Positions 36,567 to 48,450 of a DNA stretch of 64,000 nucleotides are shown here, piece by piece. Numbering within the stretch: position 1 is the first letter of the stretch; each line of letters begins with the position of its first letter. Position numbers and translations under genes: made by a program. The DNA lies in the NCBI GenBank assembly GCA_900660155.1, contig CABFPE010000097.1:810772-874771 (forward strand). Reading direction: 5' to 3'. A model generated the notes under the pieces. It did not search any database and was not told where the DNA came from. It saw nothing but the letters and a program-made list of their open reading frames with translations. Source of the stretch: Hofstenia miamia. Taxonomy: Eukaryota; Xenacoelomorpha; Acoela; Hofsteniidae.

Positions 36567-36672
36567 CAACTGTTCAAAACCTTAAAAACAATATTCTTCA
36601 AGCAAAGAGGTTTTAACGATATATTTTGTTTGCTTAGCTTCAAAGAGAGTGTTGATGCAGGTGTCCTAAAAT
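36567..36672 (-). other. Candidate untranslated first exon of paralogue 2
   Basis: Similar to 16250-16355. On the minus strand it contains the shared GCAGGTG-complement region, the CTTGAAGAA and TTTTTAAGGTTTTGAA segments, and ends at a GTAAGT donor (36566-36561). It lies 3785 bases from the ATG, of which about 1.25 kb is the MITE and the fold-back element. Confidence 0.45.
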
Positions 36673-37049
36673 TTCGATGAGATATCATTTAGTGTAACTA
36701 TTTGAATAATTAATTATATTATTAATTTAAATATTATTCCTATCAATTAATAGGAGTGCAAATTTCGAATTTCTTAAATGTAATGGTCCAGTTTTATTAG
36801 AGTGAGATTTGAAACTCAGTGGAATCAATACCATAAATAAAGAAATTTGAACTACGAATTACAGAGCATTGCTAATATTTTTCGCTAATTTTGGCAAAGA
36901 GATCAGAAAATTTTTTACTGGGACAAAATTTCATGCGACTAATGTTAAGAGAGACTGGGACCAATAGAATTCTGGACCAGCAGAATGCTACTGAAAACCG
37001 AATGAATAACCGATTGTTTGCATAGTTTCTGGTCATAATTTGAATTTAG

Positions 37050-37335
37050 TATTTACTGTTATGGTTGTTTTTTGGCAGGCAAACCCAGTGGTTTTCGGTT
37101 AATGCGTCCAATAGTGAATTTTATTTGCTTGAAGTATTCATTTGTGATGCTCTTTGTAACTTCAATACTTCACCTTAAAAATTCATGACACATAGTTATT
37201 GATATATTGGTAGTCAATGGAAATTTCTAAATAAATCAACAAAATCTCTAATAAAAACCTTAATATATTGTGTTTTCATCCTTAAATAGAACAATTAGGT
37301 GTATTCATTAATCTTAGATGTGTACACAAATATTG
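37050..37335. repeat. Left copy of a diverged direct repeat flanking the piggyBac remnant
   Basis: Shares with 38578-38835, in the same order, GTATTTAC-GTTATGGTTGT, GCAAGCCCAGTG-like, TATGCGTC--ATAGTGAATT, CATTCATTTGTGATG and CTCTAATAAAAA. Substitutions and small indels are frequent. Confidence 0.75.
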
Positions 37336-37913
37336 GAATCGAATGTCTTTGTGGTTTTGAGGAACAGTGTAAAATTTAGTAAATACAAGAGTTTTTTCAC
37401 ATTTTCGGACAACGCAGAAGAAAAGTAAAATATTTGATAAAATTACTATTTTTGGCAATGTTAGCCAAAATAGAATTTATGTCATGAGGTTAGCAAATGT
37501 TTTGACTGGGGCAAAAATTTCCGCATTGCATTATAACAGGTTCTCCAAGGGACCAGGCCATGCCTCACGATTTTCAAATTTACTAATAGGCTTTGAGAAT
37601 ACTGTTTACATGTTGGAAAATGGGTTTTTCTTTCAACCCTTAAGTGTGCTAACTTTTAAATTTTTATAAAAGAGTTTCCATGTTGTATATAATTTATTAT
37701 TGAATGTTGTAAATTTTAATAACACTATATAATTGTATTATGCATTTCCCTTGGTTGTTTAAAATACATGTTAAACTTCATTTTCTTCAAAATTTTTAAA
37801 TGCATTTAAATATTCTTACTGTTTAATAAAAATGTCACGTCTATTGAAGGCATGAAAATGATTTTTTTAGGAAAATTCAAATCTCTCACCCAATGATAGG
37901 TATATAGAGTGAT

Positions 37914-38456
37914 GTGTTGATGTTCAATAAATCACCAAGTGAGGATGATGAGTCTGATAATGGCACATTTTCAAATGTGAATTCATCTAGCAATAACATG
38001 GCAACAATTTCTTCTGATGGAAACATTTCCACTCCAAATTCATCCAATAGAGGTAGGAGACCATCTCTTAACACCTCGAATGGTGTTCCTGGGCTTATTT
38101 CTTCATTAAAAAATGTGAAAATTGAGTTTGATTCATTCAGACTGTTTCCTTCTATAGAAATTGTTGAGTTGATTGTTCAGCACACCAAAAAATATTAATG
38201 TTCAGTTTCCACAACATGGGAAAATACTTCACATATAGAATTAGACTGTTTCATTGGAGGGGTTCTGAGGTCTAGAAAAGAGCCAATCAAACACCTTTGG
38301 TCAGAAGACAAAGCATTTAGATGGCCCATTTTTTTGACCAAAAATTTGACAAGAAAACAAAGCTGATTTGTAACAAATGTCATTTTTGGGTGTGAACAAA
38401 TTACTATAAGAACAATACTACTGTGATATACAAGCGCTGCAGTAAGTAATCGATTA
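37914..38456 (+). pseudogene. Internally deleted piggyBac transposase
   Basis: The frame from 37914 starts with an acidic, Ser/Asn-rich tail (SPSEDDESDNGTF) as in piggyBac N-termini, continues with SLKNVKIEFDSFRLFPSIEI and VELIVQHTKKY, and, across an in-frame TAA at 38196, with WENTSHIELDCFIGGVLRSR and HLWSEDKAFRWPIF, the start of the DDE_Tnp_1_7 domain. About 38345-38456, in another frame, it jumps to LICNKCHFWV and YYKNNTTVIYKRCS, which looks like the C-terminal cysteine-rich finger. The catalytic aspartate region in between is absent. The copy therefore cannot cut DNA; it is a deletion derivative of the sort from which non-autonomous elements arise. TTAA ends were not identified. Confidence 0.75.
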
Positions 38457-38577
38457 TCTTTTGTGTATTTTGATTAGAGTCAAATTTGGACCTCAGGTGT
38501 ACACATATGTAACAAAATTATTTTGGCCATTTAAAAGTTAAAATAGACGGCAGGTGCTTTAGGTTTAAATAGAAGTA

Positions 38578-38835
38578 AGTATTTACAGTTATGGTTGTCT
38601 TGAATATGCAAGCCCAGTGTTTTTCTGTTTATGCGTCTGATAGTGAATTCCTTTTCTCAAAACATTCATTTGTGATGTTCTGTTGTTATATTGATAATAG
38701 TGAACGAAAATTTCCCAAGTAACACAAATATATCTCTAATAAAAATGAATCAAATGCTTTATTAATCTCAAGTCCGCAAGATGAATGAAGCTCATAGGTG
38801 CTTCAATTAACCTCACATGTTTCAATTTCTATAGG
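38578..38835. repeat. Right copy of the diverged direct repeat
   Basis: Partner of 37050-37335, about 1.5 kb away in the same orientation. Confidence 0.75.
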
Positions 38836-39528
38836 TGCATACCGCACGCAAAATTAAAGGTCGTATTGTAAAGAGAGGCCGATAAAGAATAAGGGCCAGG
38901 AGTAAGTGAAAGCTGTGAGACATTCCTCCTATCCTGAGGTCTTTTCAGACTTTGAATATCATTTTTAGGGCTGAACTATGAGAATTTTGAATTATTATTG
39001 TAACTATCATAGATTTATAAAATTATTGGGATGTTTTTGGGGTTAGCGAGAAGAACCTCAATTTCTCTATTATATCAGCTAATGTATCATCTGCTGTTTG
39101 AATGAATCTACATGCATTCTTTGCTGAGTAACTAATTCTTGATAGTCTCATGAAGTTCCATATGTCAGTGTATTTTACCATGTATCAAATGTTATTTTAC
39201 CCATGCCTAAAATATTAGATGTTCTCTAAAGATAATTTAGAACCCATCGACAAAGAATTGTGCATAGATAATGAAGTATTCGACATTTTCATTTCCCGAT
39301 GTCTAATATCCATCCAGCACATTATATGAGATCCTAAAGATGGGAGCCTTATTCAAGCTCTATTAAACTCTATGAAAGTTGCGATTTTTAAAATGTGTAA
39401 GAAAGTAGCGAATTACTAAGTCTTTTAGGTCATTCCAAAATTTGGGATTCTTCATATGTGACGAGAAAAAATAGTTTCGATGTAATTGTAGTAATCTACT
39501 CTTATAAAATAATGAAGTTCTATATTTG
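38836..39528. other. No gene seen
   Basis: AT-rich; no open frame above 60 codons and no clear repeat. Confidence 0.45.
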
Positions 39529-39554
39529 ATATATATATATATATATATATATAT

Positions 39555-39745
39555 TGTAACGTCAGTCGGTGCTGGTCGTTTGTATATAAGATGCTACTTT
39601 TTATTGTAAATAGAACAACACAGTTATTTGTCTTCTTGCTTATCGCTAGAATCAGGGTTGATCTAGTTGATGTTCACCTAAGAAACCTTCTGCCTTGATA
39701 TTGAGTTCTATGGTACAGTTCACTCAATAGACAAACCCAGTGATT

Positions 39746-39784
<39 letters not shown>

Positions 39785-39786
39785 CA
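39555..39786 (+). mobile_element. Possible solo LTR
   Basis: Begins TGTAACGTCAG and ends ATTACA, the usual TG...CA outline with a short inverted TGTAA/TTACA. It contains a TATA-like GTATATAAG about 40 bases in. Both ends touch (TA)n tracts, so any target duplication is hidden. No second LTR is visible. Confidence 0.35.
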
Positions 39787-40362
39787 ATTTAAATAGAGTT
39801 TGATTATAAATTGCATTGACTATTTAAAAACAAATATGTAGAGGGAAGTGGTTCAAAAATGATACTCTAAGATAACGTTAGCATTTTTTAGCTGTACCAT
39901 AGAATTGAGTTCTATGAAGAACGTCTTTGTAAAATAAGAAATAAGAATTTTTCAGGAAGTACCTTAAACTTATTCAATCTTGCAGAAAACAAATCTGGAA
40001 ACGTTTTTAGTAAGAGTGATTAGACTATTTAAAAACATTTTTATTATTAGATATAGCATAATAAGTTTTCATAAAAACAGCGTAAAAACCTCATATCTAA
40101 TACTAAGCAGTCAAAAAGAGTGCAGTTCATCTTTCATAAATGTACAGATAGTTATATTTATTTATTTATATCTTAGATGCAGCATAAATACATCTAGAAA
40201 TAAGAATATGCATAACGCTACAATCAGGAGTCTGCAGAGTGATAAAATTATATTGTTACTACATCTAACATAATATTCATGTGAATTAACGCCACTATCA
40301 TTTTCTAGTTGAATGCTCTAAGTGTATTTGTTAGTTGCCGAAAATATTTAATGATGTTGTAG

Positions 40363-40590
40363 TATACAAAATATGTGGTAAAATTGTTTGCCATGAACTT
40401 AACTAAATATATTGTTGGATGTGATAAGCAAAGAGAACCTACAGTTCTTAGTTCTGAATATTTACGTAAGGCACTTGATGAAAAAACCCCAATTCTAGCA
40501 TTCAAAGATATTATTCAGTTCACTTACTCAGGTGGTCCAGATTGGAATCTCGAATTTGATGAACTCCTAGAAAAGACTAACTTTGAAGAT
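40363..40590 (+). CDS. Single exon of an unidentified gene
   Basis: A 228-base open segment (76 codons) lies between an acceptor-like atgatgttgtag and a consensus donor GTAAGT at 40591. The product includes PTVLSSEYLRKALDEKTPI, AFKDIIQFTYSGGPDW and FDELLEKTNFED, a composition unlike the surrounding AT-driven frames. I do not recognise the family. The exon length is a multiple of three, so it could be skipped without a shift. No neighbouring exon was found within 2 kb on either side. It might instead be a captured exon or a transposon fragment. Confidence 0.45.
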
Positions 40591-41064
40591 GTAAGTAAAT
40601 GATATCCAACATTTAGAATTTTACGTATTTACCTAAAAATTGGAGTTCGAGAATTAGTTCAACAAATTTTTAATAAAACCGAAACATTTATGGACTGGGG
40701 CAAGGCCCGTAACGGGCTTGGGCCTCTATGATACGGGCACATGCCGGGCATACAGATTCTGCATGAATATTCGTCGTTGCTGCTCGAGTATAAAAAATTT
40801 GATGTACATCAGGTCTATTCTATATATCTCTGTGTATGTATTTTGTGAAACATTAAGCTTCATGTAGATTCATAGTAAACATTACAACGCAGACATAAAT
40901 ATTATACATAAAATTCATTGCCTTCACCAATTTTAAGGAATTTCATTTCACTGCCATCTGATATTCCATTAATACAAATATTGTACTCATGTACATTATA
41001 TTGTACGTAATGTAAGAAACGTGAGTTACAACTTCACAAGACGAATTAATGTAATTTCCTCATT

Positions 41065-41418
41065 TTACATGGTCATGCAAGCAGTGCAGCGCACTTTGAA
41101 CAAACAATGCGCCGAAATTTCGAAAATATACGGAAAAACTACATTAAAGTGAGCAGATATTCTACTACCAAGGTATACAGTTTTGTACCAATAGACACAT
41201 ACATGTTGCTTCAAGTGATCAACAGTCATGAACATTCGTTGTGGTTCTCGAATTTGACCCATCCAGACTAGAGGCACATTTCTGTACATAACAACATTTA
41301 AGGGATTAACATCATTTGCATGGATCGTAATTCGAGACTTCCTGTAATAATGGTGTCCAGCTTTTGTAAGATAAATGTTTAAGTTAACTAATATTTTATT
41401 AAGAACATTAAAGTTACA

Positions 41419-41420
<2 letters not shown>
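41065..41420 (-). CDS. Possible coding frame, unidentified
   Basis: After removal of a (TA)n-encoded Ile/Tyr run, the minus-strand frame keeps about 118 codons of balanced composition (SRITIHANDVNPLNVVMYR, PLVWMGQIREPQRMFMTV, DHLKQHVCVYWYKTVYLG). No domain is recognised and no splice sites are compelling. It could be a gene fragment or a chance frame. Confidence 0.25.
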
Positions 41421-41466
<46 letters not shown>

Positions 41467-41468
41467 TA
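41420..41468. repeat. (TA)n microsatellite
   Basis: About 20 TA units with one C interruption. Confidence 0.95.
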
Positions 41469-42518
41469 TTCTATTATAATCCTAATGTTTTTATAATTAC
41501 TTAATTGCAATACTTAATTCGAGTACTAAGCTTCGGTTTTTTCTTAATCAATAATATTGGGACTTCTAAGGAGAACTAGTATCAGTAGAAAAAAAACGAT
41601 TATTGTTAAATTTATGTGTCAAAAAAGTTTCAAGAATTTTCGCAATTGGGAATTCATAAGAAAAATGTACATAATTAAATTATATTAAATATTGAGTTTT
41701 TAAAGCTCAAAACCTGTTTTTGACTTTGTGCACGCAAATTGTGCAGCACACTTTGTAAGCACATTCATTTTACTAATTCTTACTTTAAGTTTTTCAAAAC
41801 AAATCTAAATATAAAGAAAAATAAAATTTTAATAATAATAATAATAATAAGAAGAAGAAGAAGAACTATGTTTCTTATACAAACAAATTTCACAAATGAC
41901 TCGAGTGACTGGGTTTGCTATTACATACTATAGCCTTAGATAGAGCAAGAAATATTCATTTTGAAAAGAAGTTTGCACAACGAAGCTTCTGATTTGAAAA
42001 CGTCCCTTGTTAGAAACTTCGAGTATGTTGATATCGACAAAATATTGAACATTTTAAATACAAAATTATCTTTTTGATTGTGTACTAAGAAGTATTGTAA
42101 TATTGTTCGCCATTTAATATATATATCATGCTATAATCAGTGGTAATTACGAAAATTTATCCATCATCAAGATCTTTAGATTGATTTCACTTGAAATTAT
42201 AGATTTTTGAAGAGCTTCAGGAAGATTCACGCAATAGATCAAACAAAGCTCACAATCAACAGCTAATTGATCAGAACCAAGTTTCTACACAATGTTCAAG
42301 GTAAACTTATCATTAATCAAATATTTACTTATTCCTTTAATATAAAAATGTGAAAGGGTGGTGATATTTTAATCCGCAACATCCCGCGTCCCATCGATGA
42401 CTGCTAAGACATTGCAGCAAGGTGAATGTTTAAATCGCAAAGTACCGCAGGCATTACATGTTTATTCAGACTAGTACCGTCGGATGCATTCTCTCCATAC
42501 AACAAATACTTTTAGAAA

Positions 42519-43200
42519 ATGCTCGTCCAAACGCCGTTTAGTTTCCATTATTATGCTATGATTTATTACATTCAAAAAAAGGTACTTTTGAGTTATCTCC
42601 CTCCCACTCGGAACCCAATCCAACTCCTAATTCATAACCCTAATTCCAAACCTAACTTTAACTATATCCCTAACCCAAAACATAACCCTAAACACAACAC
42701 TAGCTTTAAGCTAAATTTTGCGCTAACCCTAGTCTTTCCCCAAACCATAAACCTAAGATTATACTATGTTTTTCATCATGATAGAGCCGACTCAATGAAA
42801 ACATATTCATTTTGAATTATGTCAACAAAGCAAAGCCTTCTAAGAACCTTTAAAACTAAGTATGTACGTGAAAAGATGTGAGGGAAAAGGCGCTGTGTTG
42901 ATTGAATAAACATTGCCAAATCTTATAATTGCTTTATAAACAGGCAAAAACCATATAGTTGAATCACTAATTTGCATATTAATAGTATTATATTATAATT
43001 TTTTAATAATTCATATTGAAACTTACTGATATTGATAACAAATTTGCATATTACTTTTACATAATGTTTGGGCATAGTTTGGGTTAGGGTTTGGACTAAG
43101 GTGGTTAGTTTAGGGTTAGAGTTATCGTTTAGGTTAGTGTAAAGGTTGGGGTTGGGGTTATGGTTAGGGCAATAATTACTATATTGATAAACTAGCATAT
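42519..43200. repeat. Repeat with telomere-like arms in opposite orientation, copy 1
   Basis: A C-rich degenerate (CCCTAA)n arm at about 42590-42755 and a G-rich degenerate (TTAGGG)n arm at about 43075-43172 face each other around some 320 bases of unique-looking sequence. The core (for example GAGCCGACTCAATGAAAACA and ATTGAATAAACATTGCCAAA) recurs in copy 2. Confidence 0.8.
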
Positions 43201-43344
43201 TTTTACAATTATTTGAGTGGAAAGCAAAGTACCCAAAAAATAATATATCTTTGAAATCCTTTGCAATTAAAATATTTGTGACATTTTTAAGTAAATTTAT
43301 TTTCTATTATTTTCCTATTGCTTGTTATGACATAGAATGAAACA

Positions 43345-43907
43345 ATTCCATAAGATAAGATAAGATAAGATAAAATAAGATACTTGCATTAATGTTCAAT
43401 GCATGAAATATGCTTAATGATGTAACATTGGGCAAAGATGGAAGTTATAGAGTGTAACTGATCCCTCAGCATGCGAGGGTTTGACATCAACCTGTTTATT
43501 CATAAACAGAATTCAAGATCAAAGCTTTTTACATGCGTTAAGTATAAGAAGAACGTTTTAAAGAAATCCTTCATTAATGTCGCCATTCGAACCTGGAATT
43601 CGCTACCTAAAGAAATTAAAAATATTGAAAAATTGAAACCTTTTAAAAAGCATTTAAAAATCTTCCTTAAGCAAAAATATATTTCTGTAAAATCATGGCT
43701 AGGATACAAATTTTATAACAATGACTATACTATAACTCGTTATTAAAATAGTATTATAGTAATTTATCCATAGCCTGCAAGATTTCTTTTGTAATTTATG
43801 TGAATTGTATATATGTGTTTTTGTGAATTTAATGACGCTATTCAAATAAATTATCAGTTATTTAATTGTTAACATTTATTTGAATAAAGATTCTCTTATC
43901 TTATCTT
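43345..43907 (+). pseudogene. LINE 3' end with (TTATC)n tail
   Basis: A 91-codon frame (43471-43746) ends a CR1/Jockey-type reverse transcriptase polyprotein: FTCVKYKKNVLKKSFINVAI, then RTWNSLPKEI and KPFKKHLKIFLKQKY. A 3' UTR follows (GACGCTATTCAAATAAATTA) with the tail CTTATCTTATCTTA at 43893. On the left is (GATAA)n, which may be the tail of another copy in the opposite direction. It is strongly 5'-truncated. Confidence 0.8.
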
Positions 43908-44149
43908 AGGGAGTCTCAACTGCCAATAGAAATCCTTTTTTTCAGAATATGAATTATAATGTTTTGTTTTTGAAAGTTTAGCAAACACTTTACAGAAAAT
44001 TTAACCAATTCCATTGAAAGTCCCACAGTGCAATGTAGGTAATTCCTGGCTAATAATTTGATAACCAAACACAACTTGTAGACTTTAAAGTCATATTGGG
44101 GGCTTTGTAGTCGAATGCTTAAAATACATATCTTATCCAAAAATAATGA

Positions 44150-44565
44150 ACAGTAACCTTAAGTTAAATTCTATCCTAGGCCTAATCTTACCCCAAACCA
44201 TTAAACTAACATTATACTATATTTTTCATCATGACAGAGCCGACTCAATGAAAACATATTCACTTTGAATTATGTACACAAATCAAAGCCTTTTAGGAAG
44301 GCTTTGAAACAAAGTATTGATTGAATAAACATTGCCAAATCTTATAATTGTGTGGTTGAACCACTAATTAGCACATTAATAGTAGAAGTACATTACAATT
44401 ATTTTCAAATTCATATTGAAAATTACTGATATTAATAATAAATTTGCATATTCCTTCTGCATAATGTTTGGGATATGGTTGGGTTATGGTTAGGTCTAAG
44501 GTGTGGGTTGGCCCTAGTTTAGGGTTATGGTTTGGGTTAGTATTAAGGACTAGCATATTTTTGCA
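44150..44565. repeat. Repeat with telomere-like arms, copy 2
   Basis: A shorter C-rich arm (44160-44215), the same core as copy 1, and a G-rich arm with GGGTTATGG/TTAGGG-like units (44467-44545). Differences from copy 1 are numerous, and one internal stretch is missing. Confidence 0.8.
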
Positions 44566-44599
44566 AATATTTGGGTCGGGGAGAGGGAAAATATTGCCA

Positions 44600-44735
44600 A
44601 AATACCGAAATCCTTCATTAACGTCACCATTCGAACCTGGTTTCGCTACCTAAAGAAATTAAAAACATTGAAAAATTGAAATCATTTAAAAAATATTTAA
44701 AAATCTTCCTTAAAATATATTTCTTATTTGTGAAA
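44600..44735 (+). pseudogene. Short LINE 3' fragment
   Basis: Same family as 43471-43746: ACGTCACCATTCGAACCTGG followed by the LPKEIKN and LKIFLK coding stretch, with small deletions. Confidence 0.75.
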
Positions 44736-45751
44736 TAATCCATTTCTGAAGGAAAACATTAGCGCACTATATACTTGGGATTTTAGTTCAAACTGCCTAT
44801 ATAAGATAAGCACCAGTTAAAACATAGATAAAATTTTCCAATAGCAAAAGTGCGCGAATCTTGAAGCAGAAAACTTTTATGCCTAGCAGATTATTTGTAC
44901 CTACCTTCCAATATTCCAATAAAGTATAGAAGACACGGTTTCTGAACAAATTTAAAAGTGGGGGTTTTGTTCTAAAAATGCACTATAATAGTCCCACATG
45001 CTACTTAATATTCATATTTGCAAAATAATGTATTTCTCTACAATATTAAAGTATTTAAGAAAGTACTTACCAACAATACCTGCTAGCACCGGCATTCTCC
45101 TCACCCCTGTCTTTTCTACTAAATGCATGTGTTGGTACCAATTTTCTATATTCCGATCTAAACCTAGCAAACATAGACCTTTAGTTTCAAAAAGAAAATA
45201 TAGGCTCGAAATGCAAAAGCATAGATCTATAAATTAGATTCACAAATTAAAAAAAAATAACGAGTATAACCTTGAAGACTTTATAAAATCAAGCATTTCA
45301 TAATGCTTCGTTCTCGTTTCGAAAATGTTCGCCTTTGAATTTGTATAAAAGTGCTTGGCTATATTAATTTATATTGGCAGATCATTTTACAAACGAATTG
45401 AGATTAGATATTAATAAAGAAATTTTGCATACATTTTTCCTTAAATTTGTTTAGCCCAACTTAATGTGCATTTGTTCCTAATTTAGACAGTTTCATTTAT
45501 TTTGAAGTAACATTTGTCTCGAATCTAAAATTTGAATATCAGATTAATGCAGCCATACTGAATATGACCTGAATTTACAAAAGTACAAAATTAGGTATTG
45601 ATGAAGCCCTCTCTAGACAAATTTCTGGATCCGCCTCTGTAATGAAATATTAGAAAATTGGCTATGGTTATAAAAAATGTGTAATGCAATTACCAGTCTA
45701 TTCGATAATTCAATTTTTCCATGCATTTATAATGAGTCACCTAAATTATGC

Positions 45752-45895
45752 AGATATATTACTTACTTCATTAATATCGCTATTCGAACTTGGAATTGAT
45801 TTTCTAGTGAGAAAGAGAACTGAAAAATTGACGATTTTAAAAAGCACATTAAGATGTTCCTTAAGAAAAAGTATTTCATCAAGACTATTATTATT
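45752..45895 (+). pseudogene. Short LINE 3' fragment
   Basis: Third copy of the same 3' coding segment (cattaatatcgctattcgaacttggaa-like, then KSTLRCSL in place of KHLKIFL), more diverged. Confidence 0.65.
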
Positions 45896-45959
45896 ATTAC
45901 GATAGTAGAAATGCACATCTTAATTAGAACAAGTTCCCTTCTAAGATGGAATTTAAATA

Positions 45960-47875
45960 AACAAATCATGGTCACTTGTATAAATAACCATGAAACAAGT
46001 AAATTTTTAAGTGCTTCTTGAAATCTTTGTATGACGTCAACTGTTGCAAATTAATAGAAATGCTATACCACAATTTCGGACCCACAATGCTAATGTCAGT
46101 TGACGCAAAATTGGTAGGACGAATGTTTCTCAAATTTCTTCGAGGCTGAAGGAGTATTAGAGAATGAGAGAGGTAAATTAAGTCTATTGACGATTTTGAA
46201 AGTAAATCGTGAAGGTAAGGATCAGACCACTTACAGCCAAAAATAAGACGGACACAGCTATTTTGAATGCGTTGTAGGTTTTTAATTAGATAATTAGGTA
46301 AACCAGCATAGAGCGAGTTACAGTAATCCCATTTACATAGTACTAAACTTCTATAGCTAGCTCAATAGTTATTTCACGGTTAATGAAATGATGGATTCTA
46401 CGTATAGATCTAAGGACGTGGTGTGATCAACTAGAGGAAGATTTTCACCTTGATTCGAACAGCAACTTCAGATCCCATCAAACTAATGCTGCAAAGAACA
46501 TTTTAGTGTTGTCGCATAAACCTGCTGTGAATATGCATGCAATCTATTTTGTCAAAATTGATAAATAGTCGAAGATTTTTACAAAAGGTGTTGATATCTT
46601 CAAATAATGCAATAATATGAGAAAGAGGTAGAGAAACATTGCGTCGAATTCGAATATAAATTTGTCCATCATCAGCGTAGAATTTATATTCCAAATTTAA
46701 CGAATTTAAGAAATCTCCAAGCGGTATAAAATAAATAGTGAACAAAAGGGGGCCGAGGATGGAGCCCTGAGGGACCCCATTGATAACGGTGACGGTGAGT
46801 CTACTTGAAAGTTCATCATCACACTGTGAACGATCATTTAGGTATGACTTAAGAAAATTCAAGACAACACCAGAAATATCAAAAAGAATCAAATGATTAA
46901 CAGTGTCGAATGCGGAAGTCAACTCAATTGTAAAGAACAGAACAGTGGCTTTGCTGTCAAAAGCACTGATTAAATTTGAAAAAACGTTTAGCATATTTTC
47001 GTGTTTCCATCTTTGACATATTGCAGTCATAAATTTCATTAGTATCAAGGAATGCCAAAACTGGGAAAAAACTATCTTTTAAATAACTTTGGGTACAAAA
47101 GCAGTATTATGTATTGTAGGATAATTTTTGATATCCTCAGTTGGCAGAATTCCGCTGCGCTTTAAACAATCAGGGAACCCTCCATATTTCACAGAAGTAC
47201 AAAAAGATGTAATTATATTTTTTTTAATCCACTAATTTTCTTTAGAATAGGAGTCCTGATAAGAACAAGACTCGATGTACCATTACTAACAGCAGCGAAA
47301 GCAGAATCCAGAGTTTCTAGATCCATTTCGGAAAACTCCGAAAAATAAGTTATGTAAGAAACGACAGGCGGAATGTAAGCAGGTTCACAACCAACAGAAC
47401 CAAGAAGGTCATCCACTTTAGATGTAAAATACTCATTAAAGGAGTTAGCCATATCAAAAGCACACATATAAGACGGAAAAACTTTTGCAACGTTACGACT
47501 CAAAAGACCATTAAGAGTATTCAAACATCACGCTGATTACGGGCATTACCAATGCATTTTTGCTAGAGCTTAGCACGCTTCCATTTAAGGGTTTAGCAAA
47601 ATTTTTACCGCAGCTCTAGGAGCCTGTAGATTTGACAAAGTGCGATTATTAAAATATCGTCGCTCCTGTTTACGTTAAAAACGCTTTAATTTCTGTATTT
47701 GAGCATCAAAATAGTAGCACTTAAGACTGAGTGATTTTTAAGTTCACTAAGCGAGATTGAAATAAACCGTTCAAAACTAACAGATACATCAAACTCGTCT
47801 TTATTGACCCATTTGTCCAATTTCGAAAATTCATCTAAATTTAAGCATTTATAGTTTCGATAATTGTACAAATTC
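45960..47875 (-). pseudogene. CR1/L2-like LINE, long decayed copy
   Basis: The minus strand holds, in order, a pre-RT part (47524-47213, FDMANSFNEYFTSKVDDLL), the reverse transcriptase core (47048-46503) and a C-terminal thumb region (about 46370-45980). Core motifs: TIELTSAFDTVNH, NGVPQGSILGPLLFTIYF, and YADDGQIY, which keeps the YADD catalytic pair. C-terminal motifs: CNSLYAGLPNYLIKNLQRIQ and GPKLWYSISINLQQL. These enzymes copy element RNA at a nicked target. Stops and shifts separate the parts, so the copy is inactive. Its 5' portion lies in the block repeated at the 48450 join. Confidence 0.9.
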
Positions 47876-48449
47876 TAAACTAATCATTATTCAGTACAAC
47901 ATTTCAATCGTGGAGACCTTGTAGTAATTTATCTGGTGGATTTATTTTATATAGTGTTTTATTCTACTGTATGTATTTGTATGTATGTTTGTATATTTGA
48001 TAACGCTATTCAGATAAATTTTCCGTTTCTAGTTGTTATTTATATTTATTTGAATATAGAATATGTTATCGTATCCTTAGAGTATTCCAAGGTTCAACTA
48101 TTGAATTTAAGAATGATTTTTAAACAAATATGTTTGGAATTCATCGTTCTGAATTTTGATCAATTGAATGCGTATCAGACTTGTCAACGAACTTCTAACG
48201 AGCCGAGCCGAGCTTGAGGAGAGTATTGGATATACAACGAGCCGTTTTTAAGCAAACCAAATTTATAGTGCTGCTTGTTAATTTGATTATGCAGACTTTT
48301 CCTATTTTTTCATTCAATATTCTTTAATTATAATCGTATTTTATATATGTTGATTAAATAATAGGAAGAGCAATTGAAAAAATTCTGAGAGCACAATATT
48401 TTTAAAAAAAACACCGAGCTGAAACGCGACTTGAAAGATTTTCTGTGGC
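47641..48449 (+). repeat. First copy of a block repeated across a single N
   Basis: Positions 47641-48276 equal 48451-49086 with no difference that I noticed. The copy then continues 173 bases before the N at 48450. Confidence 0.9.
47900..48078 (+). pseudogene. LINE 3' UTR fragment
   Basis: The stretch TGATAACGCTATTCAGATAAAT through TTTATTTGAATATAGAAT and TTATCGTATC matches the UTR and tail of the copy at 43800-43900. Repeated at about 48710-48888. Confidence 0.65.
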
Positions 48450-48450
48450 N

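Noticed and set aside
39700-39930. Inverted TTCTATGGTACAG / CTGTACCATAGAA pair as a transposon
   Set aside because: Only 13 bases, one end lies within the LTR candidate and there is no target duplication.
42590-43172. A true telomere or chromosome end
   Set aside because: The TTAGGG-like units are degenerate, in both orientations and interrupted by unique sequence with more genes on both sides.
47936-48217. A 93-codon plus-strand gene, apparently present twice
   Set aside because: It lies over a LINE 3' UTR fragment and is doubled by the contig join.
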